Positions 1-9,484 of a DNA stretch of 64,000 nt are shown here, in pieces. The notes below the pieces were generated by a model, which was not told the DNA's origin, made no database searches, and saw only the letters and a list, made by a program, of their open reading frames with translations. How positions within the stretch are numbered: the first letter of the stretch is position 1; every line of letters begins with the position of its first letter. The stretch lies in the NCBI RefSeq assembly GCF_002105755.1, contig NZ_CP020821.1:5084001-5148000 (forward strand), read 5' to 3'. A program made the position numbers and the translations under genes. This stretch comes from Mycobacterium colombiense CECT 3035 (GTDB lineage: Bacteria; Actinomycetota; Actinomycetes; Mycobacteriales; Mycobacteriaceae).

Positions 1-75
1 GCCCCGGGGAGATCGCCGTTTCGCCGGATGCCAGAGTGGACTTCAGGATCACTACTCAACGATCGGGAGACTTCC

Positions 76-948
76 ATGGCGATTGATCCGAGTGCCGTCG
101 GCGCGGTGACCGAACCCATGCAGTTCGAATGGACCGACAGGGACACGCTGCTCTACGCGCTCGGTGTCGGCGCCGGGATCGACGACCTGCCGTTCACCAC
201 CGAGAACAGCCATGACATCGACCAGCAGGTGCTGCCCACATATGCGGTGATCTGCTGCCCGGCGTTCGGCGCGGCCGGCCTGGTCGGAAAGTTCAACTGG
301 GCCATGCTGTTACACGGATCGCAGAGCATCCGGCTGCACGCGCCGCTGCCGCCCGCGGGCAAGCTCTCGGTGGTGTCCGAGGTCGCCGACATCCAGGACA
401 AGGGCGAGGGCAAGAACGCGATCCTGGTGTTGCGCGGCCGGGGCACCGAGCCGGATTCCGGCCAGCTGATCGCCGAGACGCTGACCACCCTGGTCATCCG
501 CGGCGAGGGCGGCTTCGGGGGCATGCCGGGCCAGCGGCCCGTCGCGCCGGAATTCCCGGACCGCGAGCCCGACGCCCGGATTCCGCTGCCCACCCGCGAG
601 GACCAGGCGCTGATCTACCGGCTCTCCGGTGATCGCAACCCGCTGCACAGCGACCCGTGGTTCGCCCGGGAGCTGGCCGGCTTCCCCAAGCCGATCCTGC
701 ACGGCCTGTGCACCTACGGGGTGTCGGGCCGCGCGCTGGTGTCCGAGCTCGGCGGGGGCGTCGCGGCCAACGTCACCTCGATCGCCTCGCGGTTCACCTC
801 GCCGGTGTTCCCCGGCGAGACGCTGACCACGCTGATCTGGCGCACCGAGCCGGGCAAGGCGGTGTTCCGCACCGAGGCGTCCGGCGCGGAGGGGTCCGGC
901 CCCCGGGTGGTGCTCGACGACGGCGCGGTGGAATACGCGACAGGCTAA
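76..948 (+). CDS. htdY: MaoC-type 3-hydroxyacyl-thioester dehydratase (HtdY/Rv3389c-like)
   Basis: 290-residue double hot-dog protein of the MaoC family, which hydrates and dehydrates 2-enoyl/3-hydroxyacyl thioesters in fatty-acid metabolism. The hydratase-2 signature is seen at about residue 183 (SGDRNPLHSDP, followed by GLCTYG), in the C-terminal hot-dog domain; the N-terminal half is the degenerate partner domain. The start at ATG 76 is chosen because GGGAG lies 7 bases upstream and gives the same length as Rv3389c; an upstream in-frame ATG at 28 lacks such support. It converges on otsB2. The family call is secure; the exact acyl substrate is inferred from homology. Confidence 0.85.
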   Translation: MAIDPSAVGAVTEPMQFEWTDRDTLLYALGVGAGIDDLPFTTENSHDIDQQVLPTYAVICCPAFGAAGLVGKFNWAMLLHGSQSIRLHAPLPPAGKLSVVSEVADIQDKGEGKNAILVLRGRGTEPDSGQLIAETLTTLVIRGEGGFGGMPGQRPVAPEFPDREPDARIPLPTREDQALIYRLSGDRNPLHSDPWFARELAGFPKPILHGLCTYGVSGRALVSELGGGVAANVTSIASRFTSPVFPGETLTTLIWRTEPGKAVFRTEASGAEGSGPRVVLDDGAVEYATG

Positions 949-972
949 GGGCGGCGCGCCGCTAGCCCGAAG

Positions 973-2139
973 TTACGAGAGCTGATCCGCCAGCCGGCCG
1001 GTGAATTCGGCTGCCCGCGTGGGACTGTCGAGCGCGAAGAGCGCGGCGGTGGCGCGGTCGCCGTCGTCGCCGTGCCGCACCAGGATCGGCACGCCCCGGA
1101 CGGTCCCCGCGCGCACCGCGTCGAACGCGTCCTCGTCGGTGATGTCGTCGCCGAGGTAGACCGGCGTCAGCGGACCCGACCCCGCCTCGTGCAGGTGATC
1201 GATCACCCAGCGCAGCGTCTTGCCCTTGTCCCAGTCGAGGTCCGGGCGCAGCTCGATGACCTCGCGGCCGGTCGTGACCCGGAGTTCGTCGCGGCGGCCC
1301 GCGGCGCGCACCGCCGCCAGCACCTCGCCCACCCGGTCACGTTCGGCGTTGCGGTAGTGCACGGCCACCCCGAACCGCTTGTGCTCCACCACAACACCGG
1401 GAATTCCGGCGAGCCGGTCGCGCAGCTGTCCGGCCGCCTGCTCGAGCACCGGGATGGCGGCGGCCGCGTCGTCGTTCTGGTGGTGGGTCCCGTCGGGCGC
1501 GGTCAGCTCGAAGCCGTGGCTGCCGGCATACCAGATTCCTTTCACCCCAACGCGTTTCGTGACATCAGCGAGGTCACGGCCGGACAGCACCGCCACCGGG
1601 CACCGTGCGGCCAGCCGGTCCAGCGCCTCGGTGGCCCCGTCGACGGGCCGCGCCGTGTCCGGATCGTCCACGATGTCCGAGAGCGTGCCGTCGAAGTCGA
1701 AGAACACGGCCGGTTGCCGGTCGGCGAGCCCATCGGCCAAGGCCTGCAACGCATCGGGCAGCTGCGACATGCGGAGGTCGCCGGTCCGCACGGTGACGTC
1801 GCGCAGGGCGTCGACCACCACGTCGGCGCCCGCCTCGCACAACGTCTCGCCGTGCCCGGCCGGGTCGACGGCGATCACCAGCGCGAACCCGGCGGCGCGT
1901 GCGGCCTCGATGCCGGCGGCGTCCCCGGCGACCACGACGCAGCGTCCGGGGCGCACCTGCAGCCGGTCGGCCGCCTGCGCCGGGTCGTGCGCCGCGATGA
2001 CGGCGGTGCCCAGGCCGGTTTCGCGCAGCCGGACGGCCAGGGTGGATCCCAGCGCGGCCTCGTCGTCGAACAGCACCGCGTCATGGCGGCGCGGATCGAT
2101 GACGGCCGGCCCCGACTTGCCCATGACCAACCTTCTCAC
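973..2139 (-). CDS. otsB2: Trehalose-6-phosphate phosphatase OtsB2
   Basis: 388-residue HAD-superfamily phosphatase that makes trehalose from trehalose 6-phosphate in the OtsA-OtsB2 pathway. HAD motif I (FFDFDGTLSD) lies near residue 146, motif II is at LSGRD, and the late acidic motif is LGDDITDEDAF near residue 315. The N-terminal ~125 residues are the non-catalytic extension typical of mycobacterial OtsB2. The start at 2139 has a nearby alternative (ATG 2124). The upstream gene on the same strand ends 25 bases away, so co-transcription with the acyltransferase gene is likely. Confidence 0.93.
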   Translation of the reverse strand: MRRLVMGKSGPAVIDPRRHDAVLFDDEAALGSTLAVRLRETGLGTAVIAAHDPAQAADRLQVRPGRCVVVAGDAAGIEAARAAGFALVIAVDPAGHGETLCEAGADVVVDALRDVTVRTGDLRMSQLPDALQALADGLADRQPAVFFDFDGTLSDIVDDPDTARPVDGATEALDRLAARCPVAVLSGRDLADVTKRVGVKGIWYAGSHGFELTAPDGTHHQNDDAAAAIPVLEQAAGQLRDRLAGIPGVVVEHKRFGVAVHYRNAERDRVGEVLAAVRAAGRRDELRVTTGREVIELRPDLDWDKGKTLRWVIDHLHEAGSGPLTPVYLGDDITDEDAFDAVRAGTVRGVPILVRHGDDGDRATAALFALDSPTRAAEFTGRLADQLS

Positions 2140-2164
2140 GGTGGTCGGTCGGCGGGAGAGCGGG

Positions 2165-3493
2165 TCAGCGACGGGCGTGGCCCGGCGCCGACGGGTGGGT
2201 CGGCGGGACCGGGCGCACCACCGGGCGGGTGGGACGCCTGCGGCTGAACAGCAGCACGGAATCCTCGCCGAGGGCGACCAGTCGCGCCATGCCCAACTCG
2301 ATGCCCGCGGCCAGTTGCTTGACGTCGAACGCGTCGCCGTGTTCGGCGGTGATGCCGAAGACCAGTTCGTCGCCGTAGCTCAGCACCGCGACGCCGGTGT
2401 GCAGCGACGCGGCCGTCGGGGGGATCGGCAGCAGCCGCTCCAGGGTCTGTCCCATCACCCGTAGCCGCCGGCGCGGCCCGGGCACGTTGGTGGCCAGCGT
2501 GACGATGGCGCGCTGCGGAAGGCGGGAGAGCAACTGTAAGACGTTGCTGCGCAACACCGTCGGCAGAAAACCGATCGCCGACTCCACGATGCCGGGTGGC
2601 TGGGCGGTCAGCTTGGCCTTCCACCTGGTGTGCACCGTCAGTAACCGGCGCACCGGGTCGTCGTGTTCGACGGGCAGGTGCGAGAGCATCGCCGAACGGA
2701 CCGGCATCGGCACCAGGGTGCGCAGCGAGTCGGCCCGCGGTTCCTCGCCGCGGCCGAGCAGTGCCGTGCGGAATCCCTCGGTGATGGCGGCGAGCGCGAC
2801 GTCGTTGGCGCTGACGCCGAACTTGCGGCAGACGCTGTCGACGTCGGCGATCGGGACCCGCACCGTGCTGTAGCGCCGCGAGGCGGTGGCCGCGTCGGTG
2901 CGCACGGTCGGCCACATGGCGCCGACCAGGGCGCCGGCGGCCGACGAAGTCCGCCACAGCGCGTCGAGCCAGCCCGGTTTGCCCGCGGCGGTCGGCGAAA
3001 CCGGTTTGGCCGCAGCGCCGTTGGCGAAGGTGTCCGCGTCGGCGTCGTCGCAGAGCCGGCTGATCAGGCGCGCGGCCGAGTTGCCGTCGAGCAGGCCGTG
3101 ATGGGTCTTCATCAGGATCGCCCACCGGTTGCCCTTCAGGCCCTCGATGACCCAGCACTCCCACGGGGGGCGGTCCAGGTCGAGGGGCCGCTCCAGGGCA
3201 TGGGCGATGGCCCGCGACAGTTCGGCCTCGTCGCCGGGGCGTGGGATGGCCACCCGGCGCACGTGACGGGTCAGGTCGAAGTCCGGGCAGTCGATCCACT
3301 CCTGGCTCAGCGGGTGCGCCCGTAGCAGCTGCGTGCATCGGGTGATCGGCTGGATACGTTCGGCCAGAAGGCTTTTGAGGCATTCATAGTCGGGTGCGGT
3401 GCCGTCGACGATGGCGACCGCGCCGATCGCCAGGCTCGCGTGCTGATCCGGATCGTGGGCTTGAAGGAACGCCGTGTCCAGTGTCTGTGCCAT
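2165..3493 (-). CDS. WS/DGAT family acyltransferase (Rv3371-like)
   Basis: 442-residue wax ester synthase/diacylglycerol acyltransferase family protein, expected to acylate diacylglycerol or fatty alcohols with acyl-CoA. The catalytic HHxxxDG motif is present as HHGLLDG near residue 130, within KTHHGLLDGNSAA. The C-terminal half carries the family block around VPGPRRRLRVMGQ. Length matches Rv3371. It starts 170 bases from the divergent dnaE2 start and is followed closely by otsB2. Substrate cannot be read from sequence. Confidence 0.88.
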   Translation of the reverse strand: MAQTLDTAFLQAHDPDQHASLAIGAVAIVDGTAPDYECLKSLLAERIQPITRCTQLLRAHPLSQEWIDCPDFDLTRHVRRVAIPRPGDEAELSRAIAHALERPLDLDRPPWECWVIEGLKGNRWAILMKTHHGLLDGNSAARLISRLCDDADADTFANGAAAKPVSPTAAGKPGWLDALWRTSSAAGALVGAMWPTVRTDAATASRRYSTVRVPIADVDSVCRKFGVSANDVALAAITEGFRTALLGRGEEPRADSLRTLVPMPVRSAMLSHLPVEHDDPVRRLLTVHTRWKAKLTAQPPGIVESAIGFLPTVLRSNVLQLLSRLPQRAIVTLATNVPGPRRRLRVMGQTLERLLPIPPTAASLHTGVAVLSYGDELVFGITAEHGDAFDVKQLAAGIELGMARLVALGEDSVLLFSRRRPTRPVVRPVPPTHPSAPGHARR

Positions 3494-3633
3494 GCCGGCC
3501 CCCGATGTAGTCCGCTTTTTGAACTTGTACCAGTATCTGTGGAGCTCACGATCCGCGGTAGTGCCGCAGCGTTAAGACCTTGTTTAGGAGTTGAAGATCG
3601 GTTTAACAACGGTTGTACTGGGCCGCGGTTAAA

Positions 3634-3649
3634 TCGAACACCAGTTCGA
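3634..3649 (+). promoter_or_regulatory. LexA (SOS) box upstream of dnaE2
   Basis: The sequence TCGAAC-ACCA-GTTCGA is a perfect palindrome matching the mycobacterial LexA consensus TCGAAC-N4-GTTCGA. It is followed directly by TATACT (3650-3655), a good -10 hexamer. A start 7-8 bases further on would fall at or next to the GTG at 3663, suggesting a leaderless SOS-induced dnaE2 transcript; that part is inference. Confidence 0.93.
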
Positions 3650-3662
3650 TATACTGGCGTCC

Positions 3663-6600
3663 GTGGGCTGGTCTAATGGGCCGCCGAGCTGGGCGGAAAT
3701 GGAGCGGGTGCTCGACAGCAAGCCGCGCCATGCCGGGGAGTCGGCGGGCCCGGAATCCGACGGCCCCCTGTCGCGCAGGCGCGCGACGTACCAGCCGCCG
3801 GATGGCGGCCGGGCGTCCCGCTCGTCCGTCGCTTACGCCGAGCTGCATGCGCATTCGGCATTCAGCTTCCTGGACGGGGCGAGCACGCCCGAGGAGCTGG
3901 TCGAGGAGGCGGCCCGGCTGGACCTGCGCGCCCTGGCGCTCACCGACCACGACGGTCTGTACGGGGCGGTGCGGTTCGCCGAGGCGGCGGCCGAGCTCGA
4001 CATGCGCACCGTGTTCGGCGCCGAGCTGTCTTTGGGGCCTCAGAGCCGCGAAGGCGGCGACATCGGGGCCAGTGCGCGCACCGAGGCGCCGGATCCGCCC
4101 GGCCCGCACCTGCTGGTGCTGGCCCGCGGGGCCGAGGGGTACCGGCGGCTGTCGCGGCAACTGGCCGCGGCGCATCTGGCCGGCGGCGAGAAGGGCAAGC
4201 CCCGGTACGACTTCGACGCGCTGACCGAGGCCGCCGGCGGGCACTGGCACATCCTGACCGGCTGCCGCAAAGGCCATGTCCGCCAAGCGCTTTCCGACAG
4301 CGGTCCGGCGGCTGCGGAGCGTGCGCTGGCCGATCTGGTGGACCGGTTCGGAGCGCAGCGGGTCAGCATCGAGCTGACCCATCATGGTCAGCCGCTCGAC
4401 GACGAACGCAACGCGGCCCTGGCCGCGCTGGCCCCCGCTTCGGGGTCGGCGTCGTCGCCACCACCGGCGCGCATTTCGCGGGGCCGTCGCGGCGCCGGCT
4501 GGCCATGGCGATGGGCGCCATCCGGGCGCGACAGTCGCTGGATGCGGCCGCCGGGTGGCTGGCCCCGCTGGGCGGTTCGCACCTGCGCTCGGGGGAGGAG
4601 ATGGCCCGGCTGTTCGGGCCTGTGCACCTGGGGGCCGCGACGTGGTGACCGCGGCCGCCGAGCTGGGCGAGCAGTGCGCGTTCGGGCTGGCGCTCATCGC
4701 GCCGCAGCTGCCGCCGTTCGACGTGCCCGCCGGGCACACCGAGGACAGCTGGCTGCGGCAGTTGACCATGGCCGGGGCGCGCGACCGCTACGGGTCGGCC
4801 GAGCACGCGCCGCGCGCGTACGCCCAGATCGAGCACGAGCTGAAAGTCATTGCCCACCTGACGTTTCCGGGCTACTTCCTGGTGGTGCACGACATCGCCC
4901 GGTTCTGCCGGGACAACAACATCCTGTGCCAGGGCCGGGGATCGGCGGCCAACTCCGCGGTCTGCTACGCCCTGGGCGTCACCGCGGTGGACCCGGTGGC
5001 CAACGAGCTGCTGTTCGAGCGTTTCCTGTCGCCGGCCCGCGACGGGCCGCCCGACATCGACATGGACATCGAGTCCGACCAGCGCGAAAAGGTCATCCAG
5101 TACGTCTACGACAAGTACGGCCGCGACTACGCCGCCCAGGTCGCCAACGTCATCACCTACCGGGGAAAGATCGCGGTGCGCGACATGGCCCGCGCCCTGG
5201 GTTTCTCGCAGGGCCAGCAGGACGCGTGGAGCAAGCAGATCAGCCACTGGAACGGGTTGGCCGACTCACCCGACGTCGAGGGCATTCCCGAACCGGTGGT
5301 GGACCTGGCGAACCAGATCCGGAACCTGCCGCGGCACATGGGTATTCATTCCGGTGGCATGGTCATCTGCGACCGTCCGATCGCCGACGTGTGCCCGGTG
5401 GAGTGGGCACGGATGGAGAACCGCAGCGTGCTGCAGTGGGACAAAGACGACTGCGCGGCAATCGGATTGGTGAAGTTCGACCTGCTCGGGCTGGGCATGC
5501 TCTCCGCGCTGCACTACGCCATCGACCTGGTGGCCGAGCACAAGGGGATCGAGGTGGACCTGGCCCGCCTCGACCTCTCCGAACCGGCGGTGTACGAGAT
5601 GCTGGCCCGCGCCGATTCGGTCGGCGTGTTCCAGGTGGAGTCGCGCGCGCAGATGGCCACCCTGCCGCGGCTGAAGCCGCGGGTGTTCTACGACCTGGTG
5701 GTGGAGGTCGCGCTGATCCGCCCCGGGCCCATCCAGGGCGGGTCGGTGCATCCCTACATCCGCCGGCGCAACGGGCTGGACCCGGTGGTCTACGACCACC
5801 CGTCGATGGAACCGGCGCTGCGAAAGACGCTGGGAGTGCCGCTCTTTCAGGAGCAGCTGATGCAGCTCGCGGTCGACTGCGCCGGATTCAGCGCCGCCGA
5901 GGCCGACCAGCTGCGCCGCGCCATGGGATCCAAGCGCTCGACCGAGCGCATGCGCCGGCTGCGCGGCCGGTTCTACGACGGCATGCGCGCGCTGCACGGC
6001 GCCGACGACGAGGTGATCGACCGCACCTACGAAAAGCTGGAAGCCTTCGCCAATTTCGGCTTCCCGGAAAGCCATGCGCTGAGCTTCGCGTCGCTGGTGT
6101 TCTACTCGTCGTGGTTCAAGCTGCACCACCCGGCGGCGTTCTGCGCGGCGCTGCTGCGTGCCCAGCCGATGGGGTTCTACTCGCCACAGTCGCTGGTGGC
6201 CGATGCGCGCCGGCACGGCGTGACGGTGCACGGCCCGGACGTCAACGCCAGCCTGGCGCACGCCACCCTCGAGAACGCCGGCACCGAGGTCCGCCTCGGC
6301 CTGGGCGCGGTCCGCCACATCGGCGACGACCTGGCCGAACAACTGGTGGACGAGCGAAAAGCCAACGGCCCGTTCGCTTCTCTGCTGGATTTGACGACCC
6401 GGCTGCAACTGAGCGTGCCGCAGACCGAGGCGCTGGCGACGGCCGGGGCGCTGGGCTGCTTCGGCATGCCGCGGCGTGAGGCGCTGTGGGCGGCCGGGGC
6501 CGCGGCCACCCAGCGTCCGGGCCGGCTGCCCGGCGTGGGCTCGTCGTCGCACGTGCCGGCGCTGCCCGGGATGAGTGAGCTGGAACTGGCCGCCGCCGAC

Positions 6601-6984
6601 GTGTGGGCCACCGGCGTCTCCCCGGACAGCTACCCGACGCAGTTCCTGCGGGCCGACCTGGACGCGATGGGGGTGGTGCCCGCCGCGGGGCTGGGCTCGG
6701 TGCCCGACGGTGACCGGGTGCTGATCGCGGGCGCGGTGACCCACCGGCAGCGGCCCGGCACGGCGCAGGGGGTGACGTTCATCAACCTCGAGGACGAAAC
6801 CGGGATGGTCAACGTGCTCTGCGCGCCGGGGGTGTGGGCGCGGCATCGCAAGCTGGCGAATTCGGCCCCGGCGCTGCTGGTGCGCGGGCAGGTGCAAAAC
6901 GCCAGCGGCGCGATCACCGTCGTCGCCGAGCGGCTGGGCCGCATCACCCTGGCGGTCGGCTCGAAGTCCCGCGACTTCCGCTGA
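3663..6984 (+). pseudogene. dnaE2: Error-prone DNA polymerase DnaE2, frameshifted as sequenced
   Basis: Family C polymerase alpha subunit used in mycobacterial SOS mutagenesis with ImuA'/ImuB. The start is GTG 3663 (MGWSNGPPSWAEM), as in M. tuberculosis. The PHP domain (ELHAHSAFSFLDG) follows, the polymerase catalytic motif PPDIDMDIESD is present, and the OB domain is at the C terminus. Reading is continuous from 3663 to about 4436, moves to a second frame from 4438 to about 4620, then to a third frame to TGA 6984. The first break fits loss of one C in the C-run at 4432-4436; the second lies near 4616-4635 in G/C runs. Everything else is intact and highly conserved, so these may be sequencing errors; if real, the polymerase is lost. 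Confidence 0.9.
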
Positions 6985-6998
6985 GATCTTCGCGCCGA

Positions 6999-7046
6999 GT
7001 GCGCATTTCACGACGCGACACGCCGCAAACGCGTCGTGAAACGCAC
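6999..7046. terminator. Imperfect dyad between convergent genes, possible bidirectional terminator
   Basis: The left arm 6999-7017 (GTGCG-CA-TTTCACGACGCG) is the reverse complement of the right arm 7030-7046 apart from a two-base bulge, with a 12-base loop. It sits between the 3' ends of dnaE2 (+) and the 7064-7474 gene (-), where a shared terminator is expected. There is no U-run, as is usual in mycobacteria, so it could equally be a dispersed intergenic palindrome. Confidence 0.5.
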
Positions 7047-7063
7047 GTTCGCCAGCCGGCGCG

Positions 7064-7474
7064 TCAGCCGGTGGGCGTCGTCCACTCTTTGGTCGGGGTG
7101 ATGACCAGCCGGGTGCTGTAGGAGCCCATCGCCTCGGTCAGGCCGAACTGGGCGGCGACCTCGCTGTACTTGGCCCAGTACGGCTCGTCCTCGCGGCAGT
7201 CGACGCCGGTGGCCTCCACCGTCGCGGTGCCGCCGACGACGATGATGCCGCCGCCGTTGCCGTTGGAATCCAGGTTCAGGCTCACCCGCGGGTGCGCCTT
7301 GACGTGGGCGACCTTGGCCGACTGCGGCATCGAGTACACCGTGAGCTTGGCGCCGTCGAAGTAGAACCAGATCAGCCGCGGAACCGGTTGCCCGGACTTG
7401 GCGACGGTGGTCAGCCACCCGTAATGGTCGGATGTAAGCCTGCCGGCGACCTCTTGCGTGAATTCGATGCTCAT
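7064..7474 (-). CDS. Pyridoxamine-phosphate-oxidase-fold protein (Rv3369-like, F420/FMN split barrel)
   Basis: 136-residue split beta-barrel protein of the PNPOx/FDOR class, whose members bind FMN or F420 and reduce small molecules. Family features seen are the N-terminal LTSDHYGWLTTVAKSGQPVPR strand pair, WFYFDGAKLTVYS, and a central HPRVSLNLDSNG block. The C terminus ends ...LVITPTKEWT. Divergent from the nitroreductase gene with only 22 bases between starts, so promoters overlap. The cofactor is not decided by sequence alone. Confidence 0.82.
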   Translation of the reverse strand: MSIEFTQEVAGRLTSDHYGWLTTVAKSGQPVPRLIWFYFDGAKLTVYSMPQSAKVAHVKAHPRVSLNLDSNGNGGGIIVVGGTATVEATGVDCREDEPYWAKYSEVAAQFGLTEAMGSYSTRLVITPTKEWTTPTG

Positions 7475-7496
7475 GGCGCCACGCTAGTCTCCACAC

Positions 7497-8144
7497 ATGC
7501 CCCTGAACTTGTCCGTCGATGAACTGCTCACCACCACCCGCTCGGTCCGCAAGCGTCTCGACTTCGACAAGCCGGTGGGCCGCGACGTGTTGATGGAATG
7601 CCTCGAACTGGCGCTGCAGGCGCCCACCGGCTCCAATGCGCAAGGCTGGCAATGGATTTTCGTCGAGGACGCCGAGAAGAAGAAGGCGATCGCCGACATC
7701 TACCTGGCCAACGCCCGCGGCTATCTGAGCCTGCCGTCGGCCGAGTACCCCGAGGGCGACACCCGCGGCGAGCGGATGCCCAAGGTCAAGGACTCCGCGA
7801 TCTACCTCGCCGAGCACATGCACGAGGCGCCGGTGCTGATGATTCCCTGCCTGGAGGGGCGGGTGGAGAAGGCGCCGTTGGGGCTCAGCGCGTCGTTCTG
7901 GGCGTCGCTGTTCCCGGCGGTGTGGAGCTTCTGCCTGGCGCTGCGCTCGCGCGGGCTGGGCACCTGCTGGACCACGCTGCACCTGATCAACGACGGCGAC
8001 AAGCAGGCCGCCGAGGTGCTCGGCATCCCGCATGACCGGTACAGCCAGGGCGGGCTGTTCCCGATCGCCTACACCAAGGGCACCGACTTCCGCCCGGCCA
8101 AGCGGCTGCCCGCCGAGCAGCTCACCCACTGGGACACCTGGTAG
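7497..8144 (+). CDS. FMN nitroreductase family protein (Rv3368c-like)
   Basis: 215-residue nitroreductase-fold oxidoreductase. The FMN-phosphate-binding start TTRSVRKRLDFDKPV and the conserved APTGSNAQGWQW segment (about residues 41-52) are visible. The C-terminal half includes the GLGTCWTTLH motif typical of the family. It is the orthologue in length and sequence of Rv3368c. It probably reduces quinones or nitroaromatics with NAD(P)H; the natural substrate is unknown. Its stop lies one base from the converging TrmL-type gene. Confidence 0.87.
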   Translation: MPLNLSVDELLTTTRSVRKRLDFDKPVGRDVLMECLELALQAPTGSNAQGWQWIFVEDAEKKKAIADIYLANARGYLSLPSAEYPEGDTRGERMPKVKDSAIYLAEHMHEAPVLMIPCLEGRVEKAPLGLSASFWASLFPAVWSFCLALRSRGLGTCWTTLHLINDGDKQAAEVLGIPHDRYSQGGLFPIAYTKGTDFRPAKRLPAEQLTHWDTW

Positions 8145-8145
8145 A

Positions 8146-8610
8146 TCACCTCGCCCCGGCGTAGCCGTGCTGGCGCCAGGCCTCGTAGACCGCGATCGCC
8201 GCGGCGTTGGACAGGTTCAGCGAGCGCCGGCCCGCCAGCATCGGGATGCGCACCTGGGCGGTGATGTGCGGGTCGGCCAGCGTGGCGGCGTCCAGCCCGG
8301 TGGGTTCGGGGCCGAACATCAGCACGTCGCCGGCCCGGTAGTCCACATCGGCGAACGAGGTGGGCGCGTGCGAGGTGAACGCGAACACCCGCCGCGGTGC
8401 GAGCGCGGCCCAGGCGGCCGCCAGCGAGGCGTGCACGGTGACCGAAGCGAGGTCGTGGTAGTCCAGCCCGGCCCGGCGGAGCTTCGGTTCGGACAGGTCG
8501 AACCCCATCGGTTCGACCAGATGCAATTCGCAGCCCGTCGCGGCCACCGTCCGGATGGCGTTGCCGGTGTTGGGCGGGATCCGAGGGGACACGAACATCA
8601 GCTTGAACAC
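8146..8610 (-). CDS. spoU: SpoU/TrmL-type RNA 2'-O-ribose methyltransferase
   Basis: 154-residue minimal SPOUT methyltransferase. Motif 1 (SPRIPPNTGNAIR), the LHLVEPMGFDLSEPKLRRAG block and motif 3 (NLSNAAAIAVYEAWRQ) match TrmL, which methylates the wobble ribose of some tRNAs. The start is taken as GTG 8610, giving exactly the M. tuberculosis Rv3366 length; an internal ATG lies five codons in. It is divergent from the 8629 methyltransferase with 18 bases between start codons. tRNA specificity is inferred from family resemblance. Confidence 0.88.
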   Translation of the reverse strand: MFKLMFVSPRIPPNTGNAIRTVAATGCELHLVEPMGFDLSEPKLRRAGLDYHDLASVTVHASLAAAWAALAPRRVFAFTSHAPTSFADVDYRAGDVLMFGPEPTGLDAATLADPHITAQVRIPMLAGRRSLNLSNAAAIAVYEAWRQHGYAGAR

Positions 8611-8628
8611 AACGCCGATAATGGTCGC

Positions 8629-9234
8629 ATGGTCGAGCAGAGCTACTGGATGCAGAAGGTCGCTGCCGATCCGGGGCATTCGCAGTGGTACATCGAGCGT
8701 TTCCGCGCCATGGCCCGCGCCGGTGACGACCTGGCCGGCGAGGCCCGGTTCGTGGACGCCATGGCGCCGCGCGGCGCACGGATCCTCGACGCCGGCTGCG
8801 GGCCGGGCCGGCTGGGCGGCTACCTGGCCACGGCGGGCCACCGGGTGGTCGGCGTGGACGTCGACCCGGCGCTGATCGAGGCGGCCGAGCAGGACTACCC
8901 CGGCCCGCGCTGGCTGGTCGGCGACCTGGCCGAGCTGGACCTGCCGGCGCGCGGCATCGCCGAACCGTTCGACGTCATCGTGTCCGCGGGCAACGTCATG
9001 GCGTTTCTGGCCCCGAGCACCCGGATCCAGGTGCTGAGCCGGCTGCGGGCGCATGTCGCCGACGACGGCCGGGCGGCGATCGGCTTCGGCGCCGGCCGCG
9101 ATTACGAGTTCGACGAATTCCTCAACGACGCCGCCGACGCGGGCTTCGCGCCCGACCTGTTGCTGTCCACCTGGGACGTGCGGCCGTTCACCGACGACTC
9201 CGATTTCCTGGTCGCGCTCCTTCGGCCCGCCTAG
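8629..9234 (+). CDS. Class I SAM-dependent methyltransferase, substrate unknown
   Basis: 201-residue Rossmann methyltransferase. Motif I is ILDAGCGPGRLGGYL (about residues 48-62), followed by the acidic VVGVDVDPALIE loop. Motif IV-like FDVIVSAGNVMAFL follows. The start ATG 8629 (MVEQSYWMQKVAADPGHS) is the first in-frame ATG that does not run into spoU. The protein ends at TAG 9232-9234. Some 250 bases without a gene separate it from the conservon. No substrate can be assigned. Confidence 0.8.
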   Translation: MVEQSYWMQKVAADPGHSQWYIERFRAMARAGDDLAGEARFVDAMAPRGARILDAGCGPGRLGGYLATAGHRVVGVDVDPALIEAAEQDYPGPRWLVGDLAELDLPARGIAEPFDVIVSAGNVMAFLAPSTRIQVLSRLRAHVADDGRAAIGFGAGRDYEFDEFLNDAADAGFAPDLLLSTWDVRPFTDDSDFLVALLRPA

Positions 9235-9484
9235 GGGTTTCGCACCCGGCGGTGTTTGCCAGGGGTGACGGCGCGGGCCCGGCGCCACCTTGGAGGGACC
9301 TGTCTGCTCAGTAACGATTCTGGTGGCCTGCGCCGCGGGCTGTCATACTCGTCGGATTGCCACACCCACACGCACACGCCTGTCTGGCGCGGGGCGGGCG
9401 AAATAAAGCAGGAAGTTTCATGAGCCACTCGTTTCACTCAGCGCTCAGGGTCAGCGCGGCGGCCGGTCGTCCGGCCGCGATGAC

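Noticed and set aside
4430..4650. Programmed ribosomal frameshifting in dnaE2
   Set aside because: Two separate shifts would be needed, there is no slippery heptamer with a following pseudoknot, and the M. tuberculosis gene is continuous.
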